From NCBI GenBank assembly GCA_026874595.1, contig CM049307.1, forward strand, positions 2,319,579-2,383,578: DNA of 64,000 nt. The letters run 5' to 3'. The translations under genes and the position numbers were made by a program. Below, piece by piece: positions 11,580 to 21,976 of the stretch. The notes under the pieces were generated by a model that was not told the origin of the DNA, did no database searches, and saw only the letters and a list, made by a program, of their open reading frames with translations. The DNA is from Sipunculus nudus (taxonomy: Eukaryota; Annelida; Sipuncula; Golfingiida; Sipunculidae). How positions within the stretch are numbered: position 1 is the stretch's first letter; the number at the start of each line of letters is the position of its first letter.

Positions 11580-11820
11580 CAAGCTACTGCACTGAGTGAA
11601 CTCTTGACCTGCACCTGGCTAGACTGAGTGAACTATTGACCTGTACCTGGCTGCACTAAGTGAACTCTTGACCTGTTGCATAATTTGACACAGTTGGCAG
11701 TCTGCCAAAGCTATAAATAGATTCAGGCTTAGCTTTGGTGCCAAATATGATGCAGTGAGCAGTCTGCCAAAGCTATAAATAGAATGCAGCTACTGCACTG
11801 AGTGAACTCGAGACCTATAC
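11580..11820 (+). repeat. Degenerate ~32 bp repeats, CACTGAGTGAACTCTTGACC type
   Basis: The phrase CTGAGTGAACTCTTGACCTG with TACCTGGCTGCACT recurs three times in tandem between 11584 and 11675, and once more at about 11790-11830. A second phrase, CAGTCTGCCAAAGCTATAAATAG, occurs at about 11697 and 11760. The two phrases interleave, as if a larger unit of about 200 bp had been partly duplicated. Confidence 0.55.
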
Positions 11821-11868
11821 CTGGCTGCACTTCTTCCAATCCTGGCACTGTGCTAAAACTATTTATAG
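11711..11868. promoter_or_regulatory. Three perfect MEF2-type sites
   Basis: CTATAAATAG is present at 11711-11720 and 11773-11782, and its complement CTATTTATAG at 11859-11868. All three match the MEF2 consensus CTA(A/T)4TAG. Two of them lie in repeated phrases and the third in unrelated flanking sequence in opposite orientation. TATAAATAG is also a good TATA box, so either reading is possible. No downstream exon is recognised. Confidence 0.4.
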
Positions 11869-11960
11869 AGCTGACATCATCTTGGCTTATGGCCAACATC
11901 AAGGCACTGGCAATCTGCCAACGGTAAACCAAGTGCTGCCATCTGAACACAAAAGTGGTC

Positions 11961-12560
11961 CCTACTTGAAATAACTTAAAAATTTATTTTCCCAATACAA
12001 AATGCTTTTCAGCTGACTTTTTATAAAAATATTTTTTATTATCACTCTGCTTTTCAATGGGGTCAGCAGGGTAGGTAAACTGCCAAACCTGAAAGAAAAG
12101 AAATGCAGAAAGCATGACTAAGAGTCTTGAAATAAAACAAAAAGCCATCCTAAATCAAGGTACACATTCACATATTATGAGAACAAACACTTGCTTTTAT
12201 ATGTGGTGATATATATTAAAATATTCAGATATCTAGGAAACTAAGTTTATTGCTAGGATTCCATAAAATAAACTGCAAAATGTTCCCATCATCTTATAAA
12301 TCAGTAGCTAAACCTTAATACTATACTCTCATCTTCTTAATGCCTGGCTGAAGCATTTCGACAACAGTGTTTTTGTTATGAAGTAACGAGGTACTTACGA
12401 GGTACTTATCACTCAGCCTTATCACTTAATAGGCTGATACAAAAGGGAGTCATATGTCACCAGTGTCACTCACAATTACAGCCACACAGGGAGATGTACC
12501 AGCTGGAGTGGGATGGTTATATATACGAGAAAAATAGAGATGGTCTATAAAATAAGTAAT
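11961..12560. other. AT-rich intergenic sequence, nothing recognised
   Basis: No exon, RNA gene or repeat boundary is visible apart from the short direct repeat GAGGTACTTA near 12388-12408. Confidence 0.4.
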
Positions 12561-12567
12561 TGTGAAC

Positions 12568-13650
12568 ATCCCTGACCTATGACCTTGGCCTTTTGCCCAC
12601 ATATCAACTGGATTCTTTCTAAATGATGGGTAACTACTAACCACTTAAATCTGGTGTAATTACTTGGCAACCAATGGGTGAATAACTTTGACCTGCCACC
12701 TTTAACCTGCTGACCCCAAAATCAATAAGTTATTTATTCAAGCAAAAAGACCCATAAATATGAAGTTTGAGTCAAACTGAGTGATGCATAGATGTGGCAT
12801 ATGTGAAAGACTGAAGGTTTGGGTTGAACAGTTACACTTGAAATATGCTCACAGGCATTTAGAACAATTAAATATTGTGACCTTGACCTTTGACTTTTTG
12901 ACCTCAACATCAATAGGCTTCTTCTTTTATTGGTAGGTAAGCCATATATGACAGATGGAAGGTACAGATTGAAAGTTTGCCTGAAAATGACTCCACGCAA
13001 GAAGTGGGTGCTGTGAACTTGACCTTTAACCTCAAAATCAACAGGTCTTTTCCCCTGTTGGCAGAGAAGCGATATCAGTGCTGGAAGGTTTGGAATGAAA
13101 AGTCTAGCTTGAAATGTGTCCACAACCTTTTCAAAGAAGTGGATCCTGTGACCCTGACCTTTGACCTTGTGACCTCAAAATCTATAGGATTCTTCTCCTA
13201 CTTAGTAGGTGAGCTATATGTGAGAGATCAAAGAATTGGGATGAAAGGTTTGGCTTAAAATGCATCCACAGGCTTTTCAAAGAAGAGGCTCCTGTGACCT
13301 TGACCTTTGGACCTCAAAAAAATTATTTTTCTTCCCCTGTTGGTAGGTGAGCTGTATGTGAAAGATGGAAGGTTTGGGATGAAAATTTTGTCTTAAAGAG
13401 TTATTTCTGGGGGGTGCAAACACACCCCATAACTTCAGATTATGGTCGCAGTGACCTAATTTCAGGTTTGCAAGGAGATCTTTTTATAACCTCTTAGACT
13501 GCATTGGGTTCATGGCACTAGCCCCTACGGTTATGATTTGTGCCCTGCTAACGGCTGGATGGCCGGCCGTACGGACAGACGGAAGGACGACAGACAAAGA
13601 CCCATCCCTATAGCCCAGCATGACTGAAAGTCAGCTGAGCTAAAAATTAT
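12568..13650 (+). repeat. Bivalve-type repeat with internal 137-146 bp units (TGACCTTGACCTTTGACC)
   Basis: The phrase GTGACCTTGACCTTT returns at about 12877, 13013, 13148 and 13294, with degenerate earlier copies from 12568. Between copies the units share AAAATCAATAGG, TTGGTAGGTGAGCTATATGTG, GATGGAAGGTTTGGGATGAAA and a CACAGGC tail. The block ends with a nontandem tail that contains GGATGGCCGGCCGTACGGACAGACGGA, a GGACxGACGG-rich end that I recall from interspersed repeats of bivalves and other invertebrates. No reading frame spans it. It is probably a composite non-autonomous element; its class is not determined. Confidence 0.65.
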
Positions 13651-13823
13651 TTTTTCTTAATGAAAGCGGTATATTGAGATGTTACATCCTTTCTGACAAA
13701 ATTGAAACCGAGGTAGGGCGCATGTCAGGGGGGCAAACTGCAAATAAAAGAGCCCTCTAAATACAGATGCATATATATGAATACATTAACACAATTATAC
13801 TCAGTAGGAAAAAGGACCCTAGC
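13651..13823. other. Short spacer, nothing recognised
   Basis: AT-rich spacer between the TGACC repeat and the inverted-repeat pair. Confidence 0.3.
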
Positions 13824-14985
13824 AGACCCAATCAGACCTTTGTATGTAGCCACTTTTTTTTGCTTATTGAAGGAAACATACAAATATCAGTCCCATTATA
13901 AACACACATACACATGTGTACACAAAAGATGACATCTTAGTTTTTATGATGAATTTTTGTTTATACTGTCATGTCTAAAGTTTAAACAGTATGTTTTCCC
14001 ATTTTTTTTCCGGAAAACATTTCTGTGTATAAGTCATGGCTAATAAGTCTTCTTGTTGTATTTTGTCCAATATATGTATATATTTCATTAAAATGCAACA
14101 CATTTATTTAATTACAGTTATACAAAGTTATCTCTAAACACTGTGGTTAGTCAGTCATGCAAAGATTATCAGTAGATAATTTTTATCCCTTTTTGGTCAA
14201 GTCAACCATGCTACAGAGTATCAGGGAAGGTCATCAGCTCACACTGTCACAGGATTTGTTAATGAGGACCCTCCACACCTACCTGGGAGCTCCCTCATTG
14301 ATAGGCAAAATGGCAGGCTTCAGCGTTATTCTGTAAACATCATAATACAACCATAGGAATAACTATCATGTATTAAATTAAATATCAAAATAATTTCATT
14401 CATGAAAAAAGTGATACCTGAAATTAAACCATTTTGTACGTTAATCTAAAGGGATAAGATGATATATAAGTAAAAGGGGTATCTAAAATTTATATATTCA
14501 AGTCCCATTTATGTCTGATGGGGACTGATACGCATATTTCACATTTTCACATCTTGTGCCAGTATTTGTTTTTTTTTCTGTCATATGAATTAGTATATTT
14601 GTTGTAATTGGGTCTTTTTTCTACTGGATACAATTATGTACTAGTACAATACTTATATGTCATTGTGTTTGTAATGAGACTGAAATTTGTATTTTACAGT
14701 TTTGTAAGAAAGGTTGAACATCTCAATACATCAGTTTTTCATTCTCTTTTGGTCGGTATTTGTGCATGTATGGAACACAATTAAAATTTATATTATTTTC
14801 CAATTTCAGATTTACAGAAATATATAGGGGCTACCTTATCACAATATAAAATACAAGTTACATATTGTATTTTTGTTGTAAAAAAACATAATTGAAACAT
14901 TAAATTAGACCCTCTTTTGTAATTATCTGAAGAGAAAATATGATTCATAAAGGGTTATTTGTATTTAACATGGTCTGATTGGGTC
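13824..14985. mobile_element. Possible element bounded by AGACCCAATCAGACC inverted repeats
   Basis: AGACCCAATCAGACC at 13824-13838 is matched in inverse orientation by GGTCTGATTGGGTC at 14972-14985, about 1.15 kb apart. The interior is AT-rich and noncoding. The arms are short (14-15 bp) and no target duplication stands out, so this may be a non-autonomous DNA element or only a scattered repeat. Confidence 0.35.
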
Positions 14986-15045
14986 CAATGGGGTCTGATT
15001 CGATCTGATTGAGTCTGATGGGGTACGATCAGGTGATTAGTCTGA
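14972..15045 (+). repeat. Degenerate 11-12 bp GGTCTGATTGG tandem repeat
   Basis: Five to six imperfect copies of (G)GGTCTGATTGGGTCC follow each other: GTCTGATTGGGTC, GTCTGATTCG, TCTGATTGA, GTCTGATGGGGT, then GATCAGGTGATTAGTCTGACCC. The first copy forms the right arm of the inverted pair beginning at 13824. Confidence 0.55.
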
Positions 15046-15170
15046 CCCATGGAATGGGTACAAACGCTGCATAATAATGCAGTTCGTATCCATTCTATAG
15101 TGTCACCAAAATGTCTTTGGTTGATGATGTCATTGATGAATACAATACTTTAAGCTGAAATATCAGAATT

Positions 15171-15280
15171 CAGGGTTGGCAAATTCTTCTGAGGGGCGGT
15201 TTCTTCCTTTGAAACTTCCGGCTAAGAAGAAATAGTTTCCTCCATTTCTTTCGGAAGAAACTTTCAAATTTCATGTGAGA
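15171..15280 (+). repeat. CAGGGTTGGCAAA head with TTTCTTCCGGAAGAAA-type dyads
   Basis: CAGGGTTGGCAAATTCTTC at 15171 looks like a hAT terminal repeat. It is followed by several TTTCTTCC / GGAAGAAA dyads, for example TTTCTTTCGGAAGAAA near 15256. The layout matches the GGCAGAAA family at 9775 and 10107 but with a different dyad core. No right end is certain; CTTCCTCCAACCCTT near 16160 is a weak candidate. Confidence 0.4.
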
Positions 15281-16590
15281 ATAAATAAAACTATAAATTT
15301 TCAGCTTTATTTCTGCTTTAACATAATCTGTTCCATCTTATAAAGGTTTGTATTAATATATAGTGTTATCTTAGAATGTATGACTATTAGTTTAATTTAG
15401 TTAGACAAATATGCCTCATGTAGTTTTGAGTTAGTCAGTTCTGGTGACATTATTCAAAATCAGTTGACACAGGTATCAGTCCAGTGAATCATGCCATGAT
15501 TACCAGGTGATTACCAAAAAAGTGCAGCTTCACTCCAGTTACCCCTGACTGCATAGAGAGGCAGGATATGGGGAAGTCATGTCATAATAACAGGGTTTCA
15601 TCCACTAGTCTATACTAATCAAATGGTCAAACTGCTCCTTGTTATTAAACAGATTATTCCCATATTTTTTAGGTATTTTCTGATTTTGGCATAATTCACA
15701 ACAAGCTCAGGAAGAGACTAATGAATTTGCAGGGCTGCAAAATTGGTGATTTGCTGTCGCATGCTTGATGGTAACTTAGATGTAAATAACTGGCAGGTAC
15801 TGATTGTACTCCACTTTGATTAACAACAAACTTACATGGTGAGGTGCATAAATTTAATGAGTGATAATTGTAAGTTCAACTAGTGATCACTGATCAATCA
15901 TAGTGTAATATCACACAGGATATTGTTAAGTCATACACCAGCAAACTATTAATTATGTTATATTTTGTAGGAAGTGCAGCTTGCATACTATTTAGATTCT
16001 ACATTAGTTAATGAGTTAGTATGCAGCACTGCATGCACCTTAGCAGCTATGTTACAAGATGAGAAAATTGTAGTATATCAATCTGTAATTCTCTATCATA
16101 CAAAAGTAACATTTCTGAGTGACACAAATTTGGTAAAAACTAGTTACAAATACAAAAAAAAAACTTCCTCCAACCCTTATGTGAATACAGGTAGACATTT
16201 AAACAAGAATCTTTTGTTAATAAACATGTCAACACATACTATGCAACATTACACACTTAAATATTTTAAATACAAATCCATCAGCTGCAATTTTGGCAAT
16301 ACTATTAGAATAAAACAGAATTATATTTAGATTAATCAGAGCATTGTTCCTGTACTCTGATTAAAAGTCCTATTGTTTTATTTTATTAAAAAAAAAATAA
16401 AAATAGCTCAAATATCTGTTTTGATGTTTGTAAAAAACACTATCATTCTTCCTGTCGGCAGAATTATAGAATCCTTCCTACACCAGTACCCCCAACTCAG
16501 GGCCTAACTGGACAATAACAAACCTCAGTGGTGCCTTGGCAAGCATATTTGACTCCTGTGAATGCTTAGTATCTCCTCTCTTGTCATATT
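15281..16590. other. AT-rich sequence without a recognised gene
   Basis: An open stretch at 15974-16330 (118 codons) is rich in Tyr, Lys and Asn and has no recognisable domain. An A-rich run is present near 16388. I do not call a gene. Confidence 0.35.
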
Positions 16591-16594
16591 TGTA

Positions 16595-16898
16595 TCCATA
16601 TATCTCTTTAAAAATGGTCTTCCTTTCCAGGCATATCCATGACCACCATGACACTTATTTACAACTTGAGGTGTTGCATAAAATGTTTTTTTTCACAGTT
16701 TTTTCCTCCCTCTCATGAGATATTATCTTTGGTTCTAAGACCAAGCGGGGGTTCAGGGGTGCAACCCCCAGTTTAAATGAAAGATATATGTTGTCCATTT
16801 ACATTTCAAATCCATATATCTCTTTAAAAATGGTCTTCCTTTCCTGGCATATCCATGACCACCATGACACTTATTTACATGTTGAGGTGTTGCATAAT
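16595..16898 (+). repeat. 216 bp tandem duplication, second copy split by the Mutator-like element
   Basis: Unit 1 is 16595-16810. Unit 2 starts at 16811 with the same TCCATATATCTCTTTAAAAA, is broken at 16898, and resumes at 21977 with TTGCATAAAATGTTTTT through about 22103. Both units contain GGCATATCCATGACCACC, TTGCATAA, TTTTTCCTCC, ATTATCTTTGGTTCT and a GC-rich hairpin GGGGGTT...AACCCCC. Unit 1 therefore preserves the unfilled insertion site at 16674-16682. Confidence 0.85.
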
Positions 16899-17223
16899 GG
16901 GTGTATCTAAAACCCGGAGATCGCAATATCTTAATTAATAGGGCAGCGATTCGTATTAAACCTACCCAATACACTTCTTTATGACATCCGCATCGAATAT
17001 GATTCTTAATTTGCAAGTGCACAAAGTATTAATTGAGTTATCCAAGGAAACCTCACCCAGAGATGACCCGGAGATCATCAGGCACCCCAATATTGCCTGG
17101 AGATCCGCTTCCCACTGATTCCCACTTGCCACAACAGATGCCACCACCTACATGTCTGACTTTCCCGCTGATATGTTATATCGTATACGAGTCTGATTGA
17201 TTAGAACTGACAATAAAATATGT
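16899..17223 (+). repeat. Left TIR of the Mutator-like element
   Basis: About 325 bp. It shares with the right arm GCAATATCTTAATTAATAGG, AATTTGCAAGTGCACAAAG, CCAAGGAAACCTCACCC, CAACAGATGCCACCACCTAC and GTCTGATTGATT, ending at GACAATAAAA. Divergence between arms is modest, with one internal deletion in this arm. Confidence 0.88.
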
Positions 17224-17689
17224 ATAGCTTCTAACTTGAATGTTAATTCATATAAATTTTATTTTCTGATATAAAATAAAATGATAATAAGATATTGATA
17301 TGTATTTGATGCGATATTGGTACATATATTTTTTATTATAATAAATGCTATAATAAACTGTTTTAATAAACTAAATATATTTTCCAGCTGTGGGAAAACA
17401 GCGTATCCAGTTAGAAAATGGTGTTGTAGCTAATTGGTACCTGCCTCATAGCCGCGTAATTTGTTTTAACTTTATAATAATTGCATTACATTCTATTTAG
17501 TGGACCTCTGTATTTAAGCTCTTGGAATGCTTATTCATTATTTGCAGAGGGTACATATAAAGATGTAATCCTCCGATATATCTTCGAAGCTTCAGTTACC
17601 TTTGCACAAATACTATGCCACCATATATCAGACATTGAACATGTTATCATATTTCCATAAAAATAGTCCAGATATTTGCATGGACAGTG
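17224..17689. other. AT-rich interior of the Mutator-like element
   Basis: Noncoding sequence between the left TIR and the decayed transposase end. Confidence 0.5.
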
Positions 17690-18052
17690 TTATATTATCT
17701 CATGATGCACATGTTTAATCTTGACCTTGACTGGACGATTTCTCTGAACTTTTGGAAACAGTGTAAACATTTTTTGCTCTAAACAGTTTTTTAGTTGGGT
17801 TCTCATTCTATATTCATCATATACCCAATCACTAATTTTATCATTTAACCAACTGTTCAGCCTAATGTTGGGCCATTCAACCGTGTTGGTGATCGCATAT
17901 ACCCCACAATCTGAGTTGTTGTTCTGTAACACGGCATTCATTACCGAAACATGTAGTTTAGATTGCTGCAAATTGTAGATTTGGCAAAGCTGTATTTCTG
18001 TTGAAGAAGTAAGACTCTTTGCCGCCCGACGCAAACTATCTGTTACGAACAT
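17690..18052 (-). pseudogene. Ulp1/C48-like C-terminal fragment of the MULE protein
   Basis: An open 120-codon stretch containing VSVMNAVLQNNNSDCGVYAI, which matches the region around the catalytic Cys of Ulp1/SENP-type peptidases. The expected His-containing region lies upstream in broken frames around 18100. Such domains fused to or carried with MULE transposases are known in plants (Kaonashi elements) and appear in animals. Peptidase activity is unlikely here given the decay. Confidence 0.65.
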
Positions 18053-20395
18053 GCCCCCCTCATCCGGTCAGTCAGACAGATATAAGCCAATGTAAATGTC
18101 CGGTGAAATTTAATTGTACACATGCACGGGCCTTTGAGAACATATATTCTTAAAACCTGTTTCAGGCACGGTCCATTTGTTTCGTTTATCACTGAAGCAA
18201 GGTGTTAGAGTGGTATCTTGGAATCAGATGATTCCTGGATACTGTTTTTGTAAAATCATTTGTGCGGCACGGATATGCTTATCAGAAAGCCAAGAATCGT
18301 TTTCTATTTCTCTTTTGTTTTGAACTGTTAGTAGGAATTCATGTAGCCAATACCACGCTCGGCACGTCTCTTTTTCAGGCGAATTATGTATTAAAATTAG
18401 AGATATCGGATTTGCCTTTCTCTTTTTTACTGAAACTTTGTTATCTAATGTCGGCAATTTTTTTTGGTTAATGAGAGTCAATTTCTTTTTTGTTTTTGTT
18501 GGTGTTATCTTTGGGGTTTACTTTACGAATATCGCTCACCTGCCGATAACATTTGTTAGAGGTCACACGATTTTCCTGCTATTTTTTTTAATTTGTGGCC
18601 TGTTTTGGTGTAGGATGCATTTATTTCAAAAGAATGTGTATCGATAATGCTTTCCGGCATCCCTACTTGACTACAATTTGGAGTTGGAAGTGAGGATAAA
18701 CTGTCATCTTTATTTGTTTTCTTTACTGTTACTATTACTCTCGCCAAAATCATGTCTAATTCTTACTTGTTTCCATGCTGAATTGTTCAAAATTGATTAC
18801 GGTGTTTTTTTAACTGTAACATTATGTAATTGCGTTTTGGCCGGGGAAGCTTGTGTCTTAACTTTTTCAACAGTACCCTGTCTAGCTTTTTTTTTGCGAA
18901 ACAGGAACCGAGTCATCTAGGTTGGGAGATTGCGGAGATCTGTCTCTAGGGGAGGTTATCATGGAAACATCTGTATCGGGAGCAGCTTCAAATTTGTACA
19001 CAAAATCTGATTTTCTAGGCTGTTTTCTACCCGTATTTTCTAGCGACCCTTTTCTCACTATGCTGAGACATTAGTGAACATTCAGTTTGGGTTTTTGATC
19101 GATTACATCCATACCTATAGAATTCCTGGCAGCAAAAATATATGGTAGCAAATATTTGTTGCTGTGCACTGACATTTTTCTTTTAGGAAAAGAGTTACCA
19201 CATATTTATTGTCATAGTTGCCCTCCACAATGAAAGTCCCAAATTTCGCAACTAATTCTATTTTCCTGTTATTGATTATATCTTGTGCCCTTTCAATTTG
19301 TGACAGGTTCTTTCTGACGATTTTCGAAATTATGTTTTCCTCTTTCTTCTCCTCATCAGCATGCAACAAATCTGATTGAAGTGATGGGAGATCAGATATG
19401 AACTGGTTTACACTGTTTTTTTTAACTTTTCAACTATTATTTCCGGAGCGCAAGTATCCTTGGAGAATGGTTGATTCTCAGGTATTTCTAATAAACTCAT
19501 AAATGCTGACTTTAAATGATAGGAACCCAAATTACAATAACCCCACAAAATTTCTTTCAGATAATAATTTTGAAGATTATAAAAGCACAATGTCAAGGTA
19601 TCTGTTGGTGCTTCTTTCCATTTTCTTAGACGTTTAATTACGGCATTAAACGATTCAGCTATGTTGTTGGTAACCTATGGAGGCACTGTCATATACACGT
19701 TACACCCTTCTAAAATAGGCCTGTATGCGCATTTCATTTAATTTGATTTTAGATGCTTATAAAAAAACTCACTTACAGTTTCATGCCAATTCATGGAAAG
19801 ATTCCCGCAAATTCTTTCTAAGTCTGGCGAGGAAGCACTATGCAGAATATTGATCAAAACTACTTTATATTCTGACAATTTCGCGTAAACATCAGGTTTT
19901 TGAACAAACATTTTAAAGTCGTTTTTAATGTGATTCCAGCAATGCAAAATTGGTATATTTGGCAGAACAGTGGCAATAGCATTTGAGATTGCCCTTTCCC
20001 TATCAACAACAAATGGAACACTACATTTCTTGAGATTCGGTACACGACAAACGAGTGATCGCATAAAATCCTCATGTTCATACTGCAGTTTTTTTGCATG
20101 TACCATAAAAGCCAAAGGAATGAACGTGGATTCTTTGAAAATTATATGTCTGTAACAGAATCAACAGTTGCCTATATTGATAGTGGTGTCAAAGACACAG
20201 CATACTTCCTCGCTGCCTTATCGCAAGCAGAAGTTTGTTGAATTCTGATAAAATTTCAGGATGTGCCATGTATACAGGCCATATGGGCATATGTTTTAAT
20301 TTCATACACAAAATCTTTTAACTCATGCGCTATTAAGTTTGTATTGTAAAAGTCATCATATATGTTTTCATTTGTCTTCCATTTACTTAATAAAA
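17690..20395 (-). pseudogene. Decayed MULE transposase with SWIM-like motif and Ulp1/C48-like tail
   Basis: Read on the minus strand, fragments in changing frames follow the order of animal MULE transposases. NIYDDFYNTNLIAHEL comes near 20370, then FDTTINIGN with the first Asp (codon 20188-20190), PLAFMVHAKKLQYEHEDFM, VPFVVDRERAI with the second Asp (20002-20004), HCWNHI, NNIAESFNA with the Glu (19654-19656), and a SWIM-type C-x-C...C-x-H (CQCTATNICYH near 19140-19176). After a low-complexity linker, WLSDKHIRAAQ (near 18290) and SDCGVYAI (Cys at 17906-17908) match the Ulp1-type cysteine-peptidase tail of some MULEs. At least six frame changes and several stops make it nonfunctional; the catalytic acidic residues are nevertheless still present. 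Confidence 0.8.
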
Positions 20396-20454
20396 TTATG
20401 TGATATAATATATAATGTGAAATTAATTAGGTAGCAGCGAGGCAATGACAATTA

Positions 20455-20566
20455 AGAGAGAGAGAGAGAGGAAGAAGAGGAGAGGAGAATGTGTGATGGT
20501 AGGGGATATAGGGAAACATATTAAGATTGTGTGTTGGAGAGAGAGAGAGAGAGTGAGAGAGAGGTT
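20455..20566 (+). repeat. (GA)n microsatellites
   Basis: Two GAGAGA runs, near 20455-20472 and 20536-20566, separated by purine-rich sequence. Confidence 0.8.
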
Positions 20567-21100
20567 AACACCATTTATATAACTATAGGGGCAAGAAAGT
20601 GGTACTGCTCATATTTTCCAAGTTTAAGGGGCTTTGTTAGTGGGCCGTACGATCAAAGGATAATAGGAATACAGGACTTCAAATAGCTACAAAGGATTAA
20701 TTAGCCTGCCGAGGTCTCTTGGTCATCACTGTCCGTATATAAAGAATATTACTCCATAAATGAATTTGTTTGCCTTCAATGGTGCGCAACGGAAATTAAT
20801 GAGTTTAATGATTTTATCAATAAATAGCCTAATGGGCCATGTCTCTGGATGAGCCACACCGTGAATGAGGTTTGCCCGTAATAACTGTGTACACACCAGC
20901 ACCTGCATGCCTGAAGCCCTGTCACGCCGGGAAGAGAATCCATAATTAACTAATCAATTAACTTTGATGGTAGTATCCTCGCGCGGCCCTATAAACCTAT
21001 TAGAAATTAATCACAATATTATTTGTAAGGTGGTAAAACCAAGTAAAATGTTTATATGTATGTATCTATTTAAAATACTTCAATTCTAAATAATTACATT
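20567..21100. other. Noncoding interior of the Mutator-like element
   Basis: No transposase N-terminus is recognisable here, which suggests an internal deletion or replacement of the 5' part of the gene. A 60-codon minus frame at 20726-20908 has no motif. Confidence 0.4.
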
Positions 21101-21103
21101 ATA

Positions 21104-21340
21104 AAACCCGGTAAAATCTGGTCTTATTGCCAAATAAGTAAACCACATATTTGGCACAGCATTTTATGTTTTATTTTTTATAATAATGTTTTAAACCCGT
21201 TAAAATCTGGTCTTAGTGCCAAATATGTAAACCAAAAATTTGACATAGTATTTTATATGTTTTATAATTTTGATATTTCAATATTAAGTTAACCATATAT
21301 TTGACATACTATTTTATATTTTTTATAATTTCTATATTTC
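21104..21340 (+). repeat. Two to three ~88 bp units, GGTAAAATCTGGTCTTA type
   Basis: AACCCGGTAAAATCTGGTCTTA at about 21106 returns as AACCCGTTAAAATCTGGTCTTA at about 21193, each followed by TGCCAAATA-GTAAACCA and TTTTATGTTTT. A third, shorter copy (TTAACCATATATTTGACATA) is near 21290. They lie just inside the right TIR and could be subterminal repeats. Confidence 0.6.
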
Positions 21341-21607
21341 CATATTTAATGCATACCCTTTATACCATTAAAAATAATGATCGTTGAGGTTACGGAAATT
21401 TCTATATGTAAAAATCAAGTTAAACTATTTTAGATCCAAAATATAAGTTGTTATCACATATTTCACTATAAAATTAAAATATTTTATATAATATGCAAGA
21501 AAATACAATTAGTCATAAACAAATAAACATTCCAGAGTTTTCAGAAATAGAAAATTTGTAAAGAGACTATATGATAAGCTTATTAAACAGTTTTTCTAAC
21601 AATATAC

Positions 21608-21976
21608 ATATGTTTTATTGTCAGTTCCAATCAATCAGACTCATAAATGATATTACATATCAGAGAGGGAAAGTCAGACAAGTAGGTGGTGGCATCTGTT
21701 GTGGCGAGTGGGAATCTGTGGGAAGTGGATCTCCGGGCAATAAGGCAGCCCCCTAATGATCTCCCGGTCATCACCGGGTGAGGTTTCCTTGGATTACTCA
21801 ATTAATACTTTGTGCACTTGCAAATTAAGTATCATATTTGATGCAGATGTCATTAAGAAGTGTATGGGGAAGGTGTAATAAGAATCGCTGCCCTATTAAT
21901 TAAGATATTGCGATCCTAGGGTTTTTTTTTCAATCTCAAGCCGGAGATCTCCGGGTTTTAGATAGAAGATATACCC
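21608..21976 (-). repeat. Right TIR of the Mutator-like element
   Basis: About 369 bp, the inverse of the left arm. It retains the segment between two GATC words (roughly 21915-21950) that the left arm lacks, so it is closer to the ancestral arm. Confidence 0.88.

Larger units (their letters stand above)
16899..21976 (-). mobile_element. Mutator-like element (MULE), 5,078 bp, with long TIRs and 9 bp TSD
   Basis: Both ends carry the same long inverted repeat beginning GGGTRTATCT. The bases immediately outside are TTGCATAAT (16890-16898) and TTGCATAAA (21977-21985); the intact neighbouring copy of the target at 16674-16682 reads TTGCATAAA, so the target duplication is 9 bp with one later substitution. 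Long TIRs plus an 8-10 bp TSD define MULEs, and the interior holds a minus-strand MULE transposase relic. The left TIR has lost about 35 bp between two GATC words relative to the right one. The transposase is full of stops and frame breaks, so this copy is not autonomous. Confidence 0.88.

Noticed and set aside
15974-16330. 118-codon plus-strand gene
   Set aside because: Low-complexity Tyr/Lys/Asn-rich composition typical of AT-rich noncoding DNA.
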